Source of the DNA: Moraxella lacunata | GTDB taxonomy: Bacteria > Pseudomonadota > Gammaproteobacteria > Pseudomonadales > Moraxellaceae | Assembly (NCBI RefSeq): GCF_900453205.1 | Contig: NZ_UGQU01000001.1 | Location: 930,001-994,000, forward strand | Reading direction: 5' to 3' | Length of the DNA stretch: 64,000 nucleotides | Shown here: piece after piece, positions 1-7,878 of the stretch | Numbering within the stretch: the first letter of the stretch is position 1 | How the letters are laid out: every line of letters starts with the position of its first letter | Program-made: the position numbers and the translations under genes | Notes under the pieces: generated by a model | Databases searched by the model: none | What the model was told of the DNA's origin: nothing | What the model saw: the letters and a program-made list of their open reading frames with translations, nothing else

Positions 1-317
1 CGGTCATCACAGGCGATACCTCGCAGGTGGATTTGCCTCGTGGTCATAAGTCAGGACTTGCGGTGGCGTTGCAGATTTTGGCAAATATTGAGGACATTCA
101 CATCACTCGCTTTAACAGTAAAGATGTGGTGCGTCATCATCTGGTGCAAAAAATCATTGATGCTTATGATGCTTATGATGCGGTGGAAAGCAAAATCGAG
201 AGTGAGCGAGCCGAAATCCGTAAAAAACAACGAGAACAAAAAGAGCTTGACCGCACTCTAAACGCCCTTGCCTTTTTAAACAACATCAAGGACAGTAAGG
301 AGAATGACAATGAATGA
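1..317 (+). CDS. ybeZ: PhoH-like ATPase YbeZ, C-terminal part (5' end outside window)
   Basis: The reading frame is open from the window's first bases, so only about the last 105 residues of a larger protein are present. The opening residues ITGDTSQVDLPRG match the conserved late ATPase region of PhoH/YbeZ proteins, which are RNA-associated P-loop ATPases encoded beside YbeY and thought to act with it in rRNA processing. The tail is a charged helix rich in Glu, Lys and Arg (ESERAEIRKKQREQ). Its stop codon lies 14 nt inside the start of ybeY, indicating translational coupling. The identification rests on this short motif plus the ybeY context, which is the standard arrangement in proteobacteria. 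The Walker A and B motifs are not in the window. Confidence 0.88.
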   Translation, partial: VITGDTSQVDLPRGHKSGLAVALQILANIEDIHITRFNSKDVVRHHLVQKIIDAYDAYDAVESKIESERAEIRKKQREQKELDRTLNALAFLNNIKDSKENDNE

Positions 318-873
318 AGTGACCATCAGCTTTGCTGATGAGGTGGCAGAGCTTGAAAGCCTGCCCATTTACCAAGAGGACAAACTGACCGCCACGCTCA
401 ATCACGCCCTTGCCATCATGAATGATAAAATCAAAGGCGGGCTGTTTTTGCCGTATTTTATCTTTGAGGAAAATTTCACAGGCGAGGACTGGATAGCCCT
501 GCCTAAGTCGCTGGATATTTATGTCTGTGGCACGGCTGAGGGGCGTGAGCTGAACCTTGACGCTCGGGGCAAAGACTACGCCACCAATATTTTATCCTAC
601 CCAAGCGACATACCGAGCGATGTCTGTGTGATGATGAATAATATACCACTAGGCGAGCTTGTGATTTGCCATGATGTCGTGGTGCGTGAGGCAGACGAGC
701 AAGGCAAAACGGTGGAAAATCACTTAACGCATCTCCTTGTACATGGCATTTTGCACCTACTGGGCTTTGACCATGAAATCGGGCAAGCCGAGCAAGATGA
801 AATGGAGAGCTTTGAGATTGAGATTTTAAAAGGGCTTGGGGTTGGCAATCCTTATCAAGATGATGAATATTAG
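304..873 (+). CDS. ybeY: Endoribonuclease YbeY (rRNA maturation factor)
   Basis: This 189-residue protein carries the metal-binding signature H147-GIL-H151-LLGFD-H157, the three zinc-ligand histidines that define YbeY single-strand endoribonucleases, which act in 16S rRNA 3' end maturation and ribosome quality control. The protein ends in ILKGLGVGNPY, also typical of the family. The ATG at 304 is preceded by an AAGGAG-like ribosome binding site and overlaps the end of ybeZ by 14 nt, so the two are co-translated. An insertion near residues 55-75 makes it longer than the roughly 155-residue E. coli protein, which is common in this family. Confidence 0.96.
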   Translation: MTMNEVTISFADEVAELESLPIYQEDKLTATLNHALAIMNDKIKGGLFLPYFIFEENFTGEDWIALPKSLDIYVCGTAEGRELNLDARGKDYATNILSYPSDIPSDVCVMMNNIPLGELVICHDVVVREADEQGKTVENHLTHLLVHGILHLLGFDHEIGQAEQDEMESFEIEILKGLGVGNPYQDDEY

Positions 874-885
874 GGGAATTGCAAT

Positions 886-1854
886 ATGACCAAAGCAGAA
901 ACGAAACACAATGCTGGTTTTGTAGCGGGTACACTTGTTCATACGGATAAAGGTTTAGTGCCTATTCAAGACATTAAAGTCGGAGATATGGTGTTATCAC
1001 GAGATGAGTTTAATCCACAAGGTGATTTACAATATAAACCAGTATTAAGTACCTTTAAATCTCAGCAGAAAGAAAGAATTTATAAGGTCGAATATCCAAC
1101 TAATGATGGCATGGAATATATTTTCTGTAACGCACTTCACCCATTTTGGTCTGCCTATGATCCTAGTGGAAAAACAGGAAAGTGGGAAGCCGCAGAGGAC
1201 TTGTCTGGGACATTCTTAGTTAATTTATCAGGTGAAACTTTTGGGCTAGATAATGTGCCATTTATGCCCGTCCGTACATTACCAAATTATCCTGAAGGCT
1301 GTGCATATGTGCAGTTTGTTGAAGACCCAGATTTTTGGGAAAATGGTGGTGGACTTATTGAGTTTGTAAAATTTGATTCAAATGGTTACCAATTTATCAG
1401 TTTAGCCGATAATGAAGAAGCCTTTGATGAAGAAATTAAAACCTTAAATCGCAAAACTTTAGATGCGAAGTTACGGTTGACGCCCAAAGCCAATTTTCTA
1501 GTGGATAAAGAACTATACAAAACCCTAAATGTAAGGCTGGGTCAGGATATAAACGCAAATACGCATACTGCTCAAAAATTCATTGAAGCAATGAATAAGC
1601 CATTGATATTTGAGGGTAAAATTGTAAAAGAAAATAGTATCGGAAATGAAGAACGATATAGAAAAGCATTAAAAAATATTGAAACCTATGGAGATGCAAC
1701 AGGTTTAACAGAGATGAGCTTACATGAAGCCATGATAAGTTTTGATATGCCTGCACCAAACCCTTATGAGGATTTTGTCTATAATCTTGAAGTTGATAGA
1801 AATCATACTTATTTTGTTGGAGATACTGGAATATGGGTTCATGATAAATCGTAA
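886..1854 (+). CDS. Orphan Hint-domain protein lacking the N-terminal catalytic Cys
   Basis: The 322-residue product starts almost directly with a Hint (Hedgehog/intein) fold as found in polymorphic toxins. Block A reads GFVAGTLVHTDKG (residues 11-23), followed by VPIQDIKVGDMVLS. Block B reads ALHPFW around H85, and the terminal block reads VYNLEVDRNHTYFVGD...VHDKS (298-322). In active Hint modules the first residue of block A is Cys and the domain ends in His-Asn. Here they are Gly (GGT at 916-918) and His-Asp-Lys-Ser, so autoprocessing is predicted to be lost. About 210 residues lie between blocks B and F, more than a minimal Hint needs. No effector follows. It sits 12 nt after ybeY with a GGGGAA ribosome binding site and is more AT-rich than its neighbours. 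It may be a toxin-cassette remnant. Its function is unknown. Confidence 0.7.
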   Translation: MTKAETKHNAGFVAGTLVHTDKGLVPIQDIKVGDMVLSRDEFNPQGDLQYKPVLSTFKSQQKERIYKVEYPTNDGMEYIFCNALHPFWSAYDPSGKTGKWEAAEDLSGTFLVNLSGETFGLDNVPFMPVRTLPNYPEGCAYVQFVEDPDFWENGGGLIEFVKFDSNGYQFISLADNEEAFDEEIKTLNRKTLDAKLRLTPKANFLVDKELYKTLNVRLGQDINANTHTAQKFIEAMNKPLIFEGKIVKENSIGNEERYRKALKNIETYGDATGLTEMSLHEAMISFDMPAPNPYEDFVYNLEVDRNHTYFVGDTGIWVHDKS

Positions 1855-1925
1855 GGTGCGTATTATGCACCATTTTGACATTGGCTTACAAAATCAAAAC
1901 TTTATCCATATTATTTGGACAAATC

Positions 1926-2276
1926 ATGAATACATTATCGGAATTTGGCAAAAATCTCATTTGCAATGTGAGAGACCCTGTTTTATCTGACTTAGAAAAA
2001 CTCATTGATGGACAAATAAAATCAGAACAAGATACTTTATTTCATCAAAGAATTTCACAATTATCGCCAGATGAAATTTTGTTACTAAAAGAATTATCTA
2101 CTTATTTGGTTGATAAGACATTGCATAATCTGCTTTTTATATTTGAAAATTCTGACAATTGTTTAATTTTAAGCGATGATAAAAATCTTGCCGAAATTTC
2201 AGATGGTTTATGTGGTGAATTATATACCGATGATGGTTGGATTGGTAAATTTAGCCAATACAAAGCCTCTATCTAG
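1926..2276 (+). CDS. Small acidic protein, possible immunity partner of the Hint gene
   Basis: I do not recognise this 116-residue protein. The chosen start is the ATG at 1926 (MNTLSEFGKN). An upstream TTG at 1875 would add 17 residues, but neither start has a convincing ribosome binding site. The product is helical and acidic, with a leucine-rich middle (LSPDEILLLKELSTYL) and a C-terminus ending GWIGKFSQYKASI. No signal peptide or membrane segment is seen. It lies about 70 nt after the orphan Hint gene on the same strand, shares its AT-rich composition, and is followed by a terminator. Small acidic proteins in this position are often immunity proteins, so that role is a contextual inference only. 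Confidence 0.55.
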   Translation: MNTLSEFGKNLICNVRDPVLSDLEKLIDGQIKSEQDTLFHQRISQLSPDEILLLKELSTYLVDKTLHNLLFIFENSDNCLILSDDKNLAEISDGLCGELYTDDGWIGKFSQYKASI

Positions 2277-2301
2277 TTACCACTTTTATGAATAAACAAA
2301 A

Positions 2302-2328
2302 AAAATCCGCCCTATTGGACGGATTTTT
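2302..2328 (+). terminator. Rho-independent terminator after the Hint cassette
   Basis: A hairpin with arms AAATCCGCCC and GGACGGATTT (one mismatch) around a short loop is followed by T residues. It lies between two converging genes, the small acidic protein and tctA, and could serve both strands because A residues precede it. Confidence 0.75.
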
Positions 2329-2343
2329 ATGGCAATAAAGCAA

Positions 2344-3846
2344 TTAGTGAATCTTTTTCACTTTTTTACCTTTAATCACACGATAAATCGGCAAAATCAC
2401 CATGATAATCGCAAGCACCCACAAAGTCATGGAAATGCCACTTTGCCATAGGATACCCAAATCGCCTTGTGAAATCGACAACGCACGGCGTAGGTTAGAT
2501 TCCATCAAGTGTCCAAGCACATAACCCAAAATCAGGGCAGATAGTGGGAAGTTGAGCTTACGCAAAAAATACCCAAAAATACCAAGCCCAATCATCAACA
2601 TGAGGTCAAAAGTGGTGCTGTGGATTGAGTACACACCCACAAAGCTCACCGCTGCAATGGCTGGGATGAGGATGTAATTTGGAATGTCTAGTAGCTTGGC
2701 AAAGAATTTCACGAGTGGCAAGTTTAACGCCAGCAAAATGATGTTGCCAATGAACAAAGACGCAATCAAACCCCACACGATGTCAGGTTGCTCGGCAAAA
2801 AGCTGAGGGCCGGGCGTGATGTTGTACAAGGTCAAAGCACCCATCATCACGGCAGTCGTGCCCGAACCCGGTACACCGAGTGTCAGCATGGGAATGAATG
2901 AACCACAAGCAGAGGCGTTGTTGGCAGCCTCAGGAGCTGCGATACCTCGTAGGTCGCCATCGCCAAACTTACCACTCTCGCCTGCAATCTTACGCTCGTT
3001 TGAGTAGGTCATCGCTGAGGCGATGGTCGCACCCGCCCCCGGTAGCACACCCACCACAAAGCCCGTCAAGCCACTACGCACAATCGCACCTACTGCTGAC
3101 ATGAACTCTTTGAAGTTTACCATGCCACGCTTGCCTTGTTCTAGGGCTTTTTGACCCACGCTGGTCTTTTCTAGCATGATGAGAATTTCACTCACGCTAA
3201 AAAAGCCGATGACGATGGTGGTAAAGGCAATGCCATCAGACAAATTGACCGAACCAAAGGTAAAACGGTACACACCCGTTACCGCATCAACACCAACAGT
3301 GGCAAGCAGCAAACCAATGACCGCCGCAATGCCTGTTTTTAGGGGAGCATCGCCCACCAAGCCACTAAGGCAGGTCAAGGCAAAGACCATCAGGGCAAAA
3401 TACTCAGCAGGACCAAAGCTAATCGCCCAGTTTGCCAAAAGCGGTGCAAACAACACCACCCCTGTGATGGCAATCATCGAACCGATGAACGAACTTAGGG
3501 CAGAAAGCGACAACGCAATCCCTGCCTTACCTTGTTTGGCAAGCGGATAACCGTCCAGCGTAGACATAATCGCCGCCGCGTCCCCCGGCACATTTAGTAA
3601 AATCGCCGAGATACGACCGCCATACTCACAGCCTAAGTAAACAGCTGCAAGCAAAATCAACGCACTCTCAGGTGGCAGACCCATCGCATAAGCAATCGGT
3701 AGCAAAATCGCCACGCCGTTAATCGGGCCAAGACCAGGGAGCATACCCACAATCGTACCAATGAACGCCCCAACCAAAGCGATGATGAGGTTTTGGGGTG
3801 TGGTCGCAACGGCAAAGCCTTGCATTAAAAAATTTAAAGTATCCAT
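2344..3846 (-). CDS. tctA: Tripartite tricarboxylate transporter large permease (TctA family)
   Basis: This 500-residue polytopic membrane protein has the TctA hallmarks: an N-terminal GxxxGxLPGLGP-type motif (GTIVGMLPGLGP), the YLGCEYGGRISAILLNVPGD region, and a repeat of this unit in the second half (GVLPGAGATIASAMTY, then LTLGVPGSGTTAVMMGAL). About ten to twelve membrane segments are visible. It is the substrate-translocating subunit of a sodium- or proton-driven, binding-protein-dependent uptake system for carboxylates such as citrate. It begins 3 nt after the tctB stop, so the two are co-translated. The actual substrate cannot be read from the sequence. Confidence 0.94.
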   Translation of the reverse strand: MDTLNFLMQGFAVATTPQNLIIALVGAFIGTIVGMLPGLGPINGVAILLPIAYAMGLPPESALILLAAVYLGCEYGGRISAILLNVPGDAAAIMSTLDGYPLAKQGKAGIALSLSALSSFIGSMIAITGVVLFAPLLANWAISFGPAEYFALMVFALTCLSGLVGDAPLKTGIAAVIGLLLATVGVDAVTGVYRFTFGSVNLSDGIAFTTIVIGFFSVSEILIMLEKTSVGQKALEQGKRGMVNFKEFMSAVGAIVRSGLTGFVVGVLPGAGATIASAMTYSNERKIAGESGKFGDGDLRGIAAPEAANNASACGSFIPMLTLGVPGSGTTAVMMGALTLYNITPGPQLFAEQPDIVWGLIASLFIGNIILLALNLPLVKFFAKLLDIPNYILIPAIAAVSFVGVYSIHSTTFDLMLMIGLGIFGYFLRKLNFPLSALILGYVLGHLMESNLRRALSISQGDLGILWQSGISMTLWVLAIIMVILPIYRVIKGKKVKKIH

Positions 3847-3849
3847 GAT

Positions 3850-4302
3850 TTACCCCAAAATTGGTTTCAAAATACCCGCAGGCAGGCTCACTTCTAGCGG
3901 ACCATTAAACAAATAATAAGTACCTACCGCCATCACAAGCGAGGCGATGAGTGCCTTGTGCCATTTACCATCAAACAACACACCCACCGCCCATGCCATG
4001 AGCGTGGTCGCCACGATGTAGCCAAGCACCTCAAACAGCACAGCATACAAAGTCATGGCAATGGTACAGAACGCTAGGTTTTTGATGATGGGCTTATTGA
4101 GACCCAACTCGATTTTTTCGGCAAGTTTGGCAGGACGAAACGCAATCACCGCACTTAGTACTGCCAACAAAACCAACAGCATGACAGGATAAGGACGAGG
4201 ACCGATGGGGTCATAAGAAATGGGTGCGGTATAACCCCATGCCATGACAAGCAAAATGAGCGACACCACAAGCATAAGCCCTGAAAATATACGATCTACC
4301 AT
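3850..4302 (-). CDS. tctB: Tripartite tricarboxylate transporter small permease (TctB family)
   Basis: The 150-residue protein has four predicted membrane segments (starting IFSGLMLVVSLILLVMAW) and the SYDPIGPRPYPVMLLVLL pattern typical of TctB. It forms the small membrane subunit that pairs with TctA. It lies between tctC and tctA in the usual order, 64 nt downstream of the tctC stop and separated from it by a strong hairpin, and directly abuts tctA. Confidence 0.9.
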   Translation of the reverse strand: MVDRIFSGLMLVVSLILLVMAWGYTAPISYDPIGPRPYPVMLLVLLAVLSAVIAFRPAKLAEKIELGLNKPIIKNLAFCTIAMTLYAVLFEVLGYIVATTLMAWAVGVLFDGKWHKALIASLVMAVGTYYLFNGPLEVSLPAGILKPILG

Positions 4303-4315
4303 AGAATTTCCTTTT

Positions 4316-4345
4316 TAAAAAACCAATCCCAAAATAGGATTGGTT
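4316..4345 (-). terminator. Intercistronic hairpin between tctC and tctB
   Basis: Perfect 9-bp arms AACCAATCC (4321-4329) and GGATTGGTT (4337-4345) are followed on the minus strand by a T-run. The position directly after the binding-protein gene suggests partial termination or mRNA stabilisation, which would let tctC be expressed above the permease genes, as is common in binding-protein-dependent systems. Confidence 0.75.
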
Positions 4346-4365
4346 TTGTCATCATGAGGTGATGA

Positions 4366-5553
4366 TTATTTTTTCTCTTCGGCAGGTGCATCAGCAGGTT
4401 TTTCCTCTGCTGGCTTATCCTCAGCTTTTGTCTCCTCGGGCTTTACTTCGGCGGTTGCCTCAGTTGTTGCCTCAGCTGGTTTGGATGCTTCGGCAGGAGC
4501 TTCGGCTTTTGGAGCGGCTGCACCACCCTCAACCAAGTTAAATTCGGCTGACAAGGCACGCAACTCCTCGGTTTGCTCATAGACATACTTGGTTAATTCA
4601 TCGCCTGTCATGGCAAATGGCAGAAGTTCACGGTTGGTACGAAGTTCAGCAAATTTGGGGTCGGCTAGCATTTTGTCAAATTGACCTTTCCACCAGTTAT
4701 AGGACGCATCAGAGGCCTCTGGTGCCATGTAGTAACCACGAATCACAGGCCACTCAATGTCAAAACCCTGCTCTTTGGCGGTAGGAATGTCTTTAAAGCC
4801 CTCGCCCTCCAAACGCTCGGCAGAAAACACCGCAAGCACACGCAATTTGCCTGCTTTCACATGAGGCATGACCTCAGCAATACCTGCTGACACCACTTGA
4901 ATGTGGTTACCCAGTACCGCCGTTACTGCCTCACCGCCACCTTCCATCGCCACATAGCCCATAGTATTTGGGTCAATGCCAGCCGCTTTGGCAAGTAGAG
5001 CTGTTTGCATCCAGTCTTGACCACCCACACTACCACCTGCCCCAAAGGAGACAGATTTGGGGTCTTTTTTAAGGGCATCGACTAGGTCGCCCAAGGTTTT
5101 ATAAGGTGAGTTGGCATTTACCGCCACCATGCCATAATCTGTACCCACCGCCGCAAGCCATTTCACATCTTTTTCGGTGAATTGACCAAATTTGCCTTGT
5201 GATAGGTTTAGGATAGAGCCTGTGGAGAACGCCACAATCGCATCGCCATTTTTACGGTCGTTGGCAACGATTTTGTTGTATGCCACCGCACCCACACCAC
5301 CGGGCATGTAGGTAACACGCATGGGCTTATCAAGCAGACCTAAGTCTTGTAAGCCTGACTGAGCAAGTTTACAAGTTAGGTCAAAACCGCCACCTGGTTT
5401 GGCAGGGGCGATACATTCAGGGCGTTTTGGGGCTTCGCCTGCTACGCTTGTATCACCGCCTGTTGTGCCTGATTGAGCCTGTTGTTTATCGCCACCGCAT
5501 GCAGTCAGTGCCAAGATAGATAGGGCAATCGCTCCGTATTTAAAAGCTTTCAT
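4366..5553 (-). CDS. tctC: Tripartite tricarboxylate transporter substrate-binding lipoprotein (TctC family)
   Basis: The 395-residue protein starts with a lipoprotein signal peptide and lipobox (ALTAC, Cys19), so it should be anchored in the envelope facing the periplasm. The body has the TctC/Bug fold signatures CIAPAKPGGGFDLTC, VTYMPGGVGAVAYN and FGAGGSVGGQDW. After residue 345 there is an unusual tail of about 50 residues made almost only of Ala, Glu, Pro, Lys and Thr, ending PAEEKK, which is not part of the fold. It is the first gene of the tctCBA operon. Its N-terminus closely resembles that of the unrelated TAXI binding protein at 7879. Confidence 0.93.
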   Translation of the reverse strand: MKAFKYGAIALSILALTACGGDKQQAQSGTTGGDTSVAGEAPKRPECIAPAKPGGGFDLTCKLAQSGLQDLGLLDKPMRVTYMPGGVGAVAYNKIVANDRKNGDAIVAFSTGSILNLSQGKFGQFTEKDVKWLAAVGTDYGMVAVNANSPYKTLGDLVDALKKDPKSVSFGAGGSVGGQDWMQTALLAKAAGIDPNTMGYVAMEGGGEAVTAVLGNHIQVVSAGIAEVMPHVKAGKLRVLAVFSAERLEGEGFKDIPTAKEQGFDIEWPVIRGYYMAPEASDASYNWWKGQFDKMLADPKFAELRTNRELLPFAMTGDELTKYVYEQTEELRALSAEFNLVEGGAAAPKAEAPAEASKPAEATTEATAEVKPEETKAEDKPAEEKPADAPAEEKK

Positions 5554-5957
5554 ATACCACTCCGATATTTTAAGGTATAAAAACCCAATAAAACCACACC
5601 CTTCATACCTAAACTTAGTGGCTTTATTGGGATAAGTCCAATATTCATTTTGTGATAATTTATCATTAATCTAAACGGCTTATCACAAAACTTCACTTAT
5701 CATATAAAAATAAAAAACATTTTGCAACAAAAAAATATATAAATTTTATAAAAAAATAATGGCTTTTTAATCAGCAAACCATCATTAATTCATAATATGT
5801 AATAATATACTTTATATATACAGTTGATGACTTGTTATACATATAAAGTATATCATTACATATTTTATAAAAAAATGGTGCGATATATAAAATACATGAT
5901 TGTATTTTATATAAAATATTGCTACATTAATACCACGTTTATGATGATGATATTGCC
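5554..5957. promoter_or_regulatory. AT-rich divergent promoter region with a 23-bp inverted repeat
   Basis: This 404-bp gap separates the tct operon (minus) from the TauE/SafE-like gene (plus), so it must hold both promoters. It contains two 23-bp arms at 5795-5817 and 5841-5863 that are inverted copies with one mismatch, separated by 23 bp. Such a long symmetric site between divergent genes suggests an operator for a dimeric or tetrameric regulator, or a cruciform. No regulator gene lies next to it. I could not assign -35 and -10 boxes confidently in such AT-rich sequence. Confidence 0.55.
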
Positions 5958-6701
5958 ATGTCCAATGAGTTTATTTTAGGGATTATCAACTTTTTTACAT
6001 CTGCTCTTGCTGGCATTACGGGGCTCGGCGGTGGCACGATTTTACTGGGGCTCATGCCGATGTTTCTTACTGCCAGTGCCATCATTCCCGTGCATGGCTC
6101 AGCACAACTTGCTAGTAATGTCAGTCGCATTTGGTTTGGTCGTCATCAAATGGATTTTACCCATGTCCGTCCTTTTGCGGTTGGGGCGGTGATAGGTGTG
6201 GTGGTATTTGGTACGGTGGTGCGATTTATCCATTTAGAACTTATTCCGTTATTTATTGCGATTTATATTTTACTCACCCAATGGTCAAAAACCATTAATC
6301 GCTTATTAAAAAGTTTTGAAAACTTTTATTTAATTGGTTTTTTACAAACAGGCATAGGCTTATTTGTCGGAGCTCCTGGTCCACTTCATATGCCACTACT
6401 CATGAAAAAATATGAGGATAACGATGTCATTGTAACTACAGGCTCGCTTATGATGACAATTGTTCATGTATTTAAGTTGGCTATTTATGTCATATTGGGG
6501 TTTCAATTTTTGGCATATTGGCAGGTCATTGTACTGATGGCAATCTCTGCCTCGCTAGGCTCATGGGCTGGGGTCAAACTTCGCCACAAAATCCCAATGA
6601 CTTGGCTAAAAACCGCCCTACCCTATATTTTGACCGTCATCGCCCTAAAAATCATTTATGACAATGCGGTCAAATTTGGGTGGGTGAATGCGGTGTTTTA
6701 A
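5958..6701 (+). CDS. TauE/SafE-family (TSUP) membrane permease
   Basis: This 247-residue protein has about eight membrane segments and the duplicated TSUP pattern. The N-terminal half contains ALAGITGLGGGTILLGLMP and the second half contains GLFVGAPGPLHMPLLMKKY. The family moves sulfite, sulfoacetate or other small organic sulfur or carboxylate anions across the inner membrane. It is divergent from the tct operon and shares its upstream region, so co-regulation is possible. The substrate is unknown. The start ATG at 5958 (MSNEFILGIINFF) is the one just before the first membrane segment. Confidence 0.85.
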   Translation: MSNEFILGIINFFTSALAGITGLGGGTILLGLMPMFLTASAIIPVHGSAQLASNVSRIWFGRHQMDFTHVRPFAVGAVIGVVVFGTVVRFIHLELIPLFIAIYILLTQWSKTINRLLKSFENFYLIGFLQTGIGLFVGAPGPLHMPLLMKKYEDNDVIVTTGSLMMTIVHVFKLAIYVILGFQFLAYWQVIVLMAISASLGSWAGVKLRHKIPMTWLKTALPYILTVIALKIIYDNAVKFGWVNAVF

Positions 6702-6790
6702 TAAAATCAAGTCATCATGCCATTACCACCTAAAACCACAGCTTACACATAAAACCATCCACAAAACCCAAACAAATCACTCCAAATCAA

Positions 6791-6815
6791 ATGTCGCCTT
6801 TGGGTGGTGTTTTTG
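6791..6815 (+). terminator. Weak terminator-like hairpin after the TSUP gene
   Basis: The arms ATGTCGCC and GGTGGTGT pair with several G-U pairs and are followed by five T residues. A similar, stronger hairpin follows the TRAP permease at 11650. The IS1-family element is inserted just downstream. Confidence 0.4.
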
Positions 6816-6842
6816 TGCTTTTGGTAAATTGGCATTGTTAAA

Positions 6843-7684
6843 CTAAAATACATAATTCAAAGTTCCATTCCACTTAGCAAACAGTAAGTTCAAAGTGTTT
6901 TCTATCATTTTCTCGGATTTAGAATAACATTTTGATTTTCTTCTAAATCTTGCTGTGAAATGCCTAATGAGACTATTATAGCCCTCTATGGTAAAAGTTT
7001 GAGCTTTGCTTGTCATATGTTTTGATTTTGGAATGACTTCAAGGTAAGATTTCCAGTAGTCACTACAAAACAGTTGAATGTTATGGGGTATTGTTAATTG
7101 AGTATACTTTTCTAGAAAGCCGTTCGTGGTGAGCTTGTCGAACCATAACGGTTTTCCTAGACTTCGACAAGCTCAGTCCGAACGGAAAACCTTAAAATCT
7201 ATCTTTATTTAACAATACCTGTTATGGATATTCAATTGATTGTAAAGCTGTTTAAAGGTGTTGGTGTCTCGTCTGCCACAAACAAAACCTAAGATTTGTT
7301 TTGTTGTTCTGTCAATGGCAACCCAAGTCCAGCAAGCGTTTTTTTATGCTTGGTGTAGCTATGAATCTCATCAAGCTCAACGATATCTATCGCTTGATTG
7401 CTATCTTGTTTAATTTGATGTTGTTCACCAAGTTTTTTAACCCATTGATAGACTGTGCCATAACTAATACCTAATATGCGACCAATTGAGCGAAAGCCCA
7501 AACCTTCTAGATACATATTGATTGCCATTTGCTTGGTTTCTTCGCTTTTATGATGCGTTGGTTTATGTACCGAAAAGTAATGATTGCAACCTTTGCACTT
7601 ATAGCGTTGTCTGCCATTGTTAAAACCTGCTTTGACAAAGTGTTTGTGCTTACATTTAGGACAACTATCAAATGTTTCGTTCAT
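6843..7684 (-). pseudogene. IS1-family transposase (InsA-InsB' by -1 frameshift), interrupted by a MITE
   Basis: The InsA part (131 codons, start at 7684, stop near 7289) begins MNETFDSCPKCKHKH, a zinc ribbon with a second CKGC pair, followed by a helix-turn-helix (GISYGTVYQWVKKLG). At the sequence A7C near codon KHKK a -1 slip gives NACWTWVAIDRTTKQ and then the InsB catalytic part (GRRDTNTFKQLYNQLN). This is the programmed frameshift known for IS1, not a mutation. The InsB part is cut by the MITE at 7087-7219, and the frame resumes beyond it (CSDYWKSYLEVIPKS ... FAKWNGTLNYVF, stop at 6843). Because the MITE splits the catalytic domain, the transposase should be inactive. Confidence 0.9.
7087..7219 (+). 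mobile_element. 133-bp MITE, copy 1 (inside the IS1-family transposase)
   Basis: The element has terminal inverted repeats GGTATTGTTAA / TTAACAATACC and is flanked by a perfect 8-bp duplication, TGTTATGG (7079-7086 and 7220-7227). The interior holds a long imperfect palindrome around GAGCTTGTCGAA / TTCGACAAGCTC. It has no coding capacity. By eye it is identical to the three other copies in the window. Its ends match those of the surrounding IS1-family element, so an IS1-type transposase is the likely mobiliser. Confidence 0.95.
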
Positions 7685-7794
7685 TGGTTTTTACTCTATA
7701 TGGTAAAGTATTGAGCTATTTTAACTTATGTATTTGTTTTTAACAATACCGGTAAATTAAATACTCCATGATTTCAAAAAACATAATTTTTTTA

Positions 7795-7823
7795 TTGACA
7801 TCTTATTTTGTCTGTATTATCTT
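7795..7823 (+). promoter_or_regulatory. Sigma-70-type promoter of the TRAP-TAXI operon
   Basis: A perfect -35 box TTGACA (7795-7800) is followed after 17 bp by TATCTT (7818-7823). It lies about 55 bp before the TAXI gene start, which also has an AGGAG ribosome binding site. The IS1-family element ends only 44 bp upstream of the -35 box. Confidence 0.65.
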
Positions 7824-7878
7824 GTTAAATTGTATCTAAATACTGACAATAAGCCCCCATTATTTTTAGGAGTCATTC

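Larger units (their letters stand above)
6831..7750 (-). mobile_element. IS1-family insertion sequence with 8-bp target duplication, carrying a nested MITE
   Basis: The element is bounded by imperfect terminal inverted repeats: GGCATTGTTAAAC on the left and a right end whose reverse complement is GGTATTGTTAAAA. It is flanked by a perfect 8-bp duplication, GGTAAATT (6823-6830 and 7751-7758). It measures 920 bp. Removing the 133-bp MITE and one copy of its 8-bp duplication leaves about 779 bp, the size expected for IS1. It encodes an InsA/InsB-type transposase on the minus strand. It landed about 45 bp upstream of the -35 box of the TRAP-TAXI operon. Confidence 0.92.

Noticed and set aside
886-1854. 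Interpretation of the Hint gene as an intein
   Set aside because: There are no extein sequences on either side, the nucleophile and terminal Asn are absent, and the reading frame starts and stops with the Hint domain itself.
7289-7330. Frameshift mutation in the transposase
   Set aside because: The A7C context and the -1 direction are the known programmed frameshift of IS1; the real lesion is the nested MITE.
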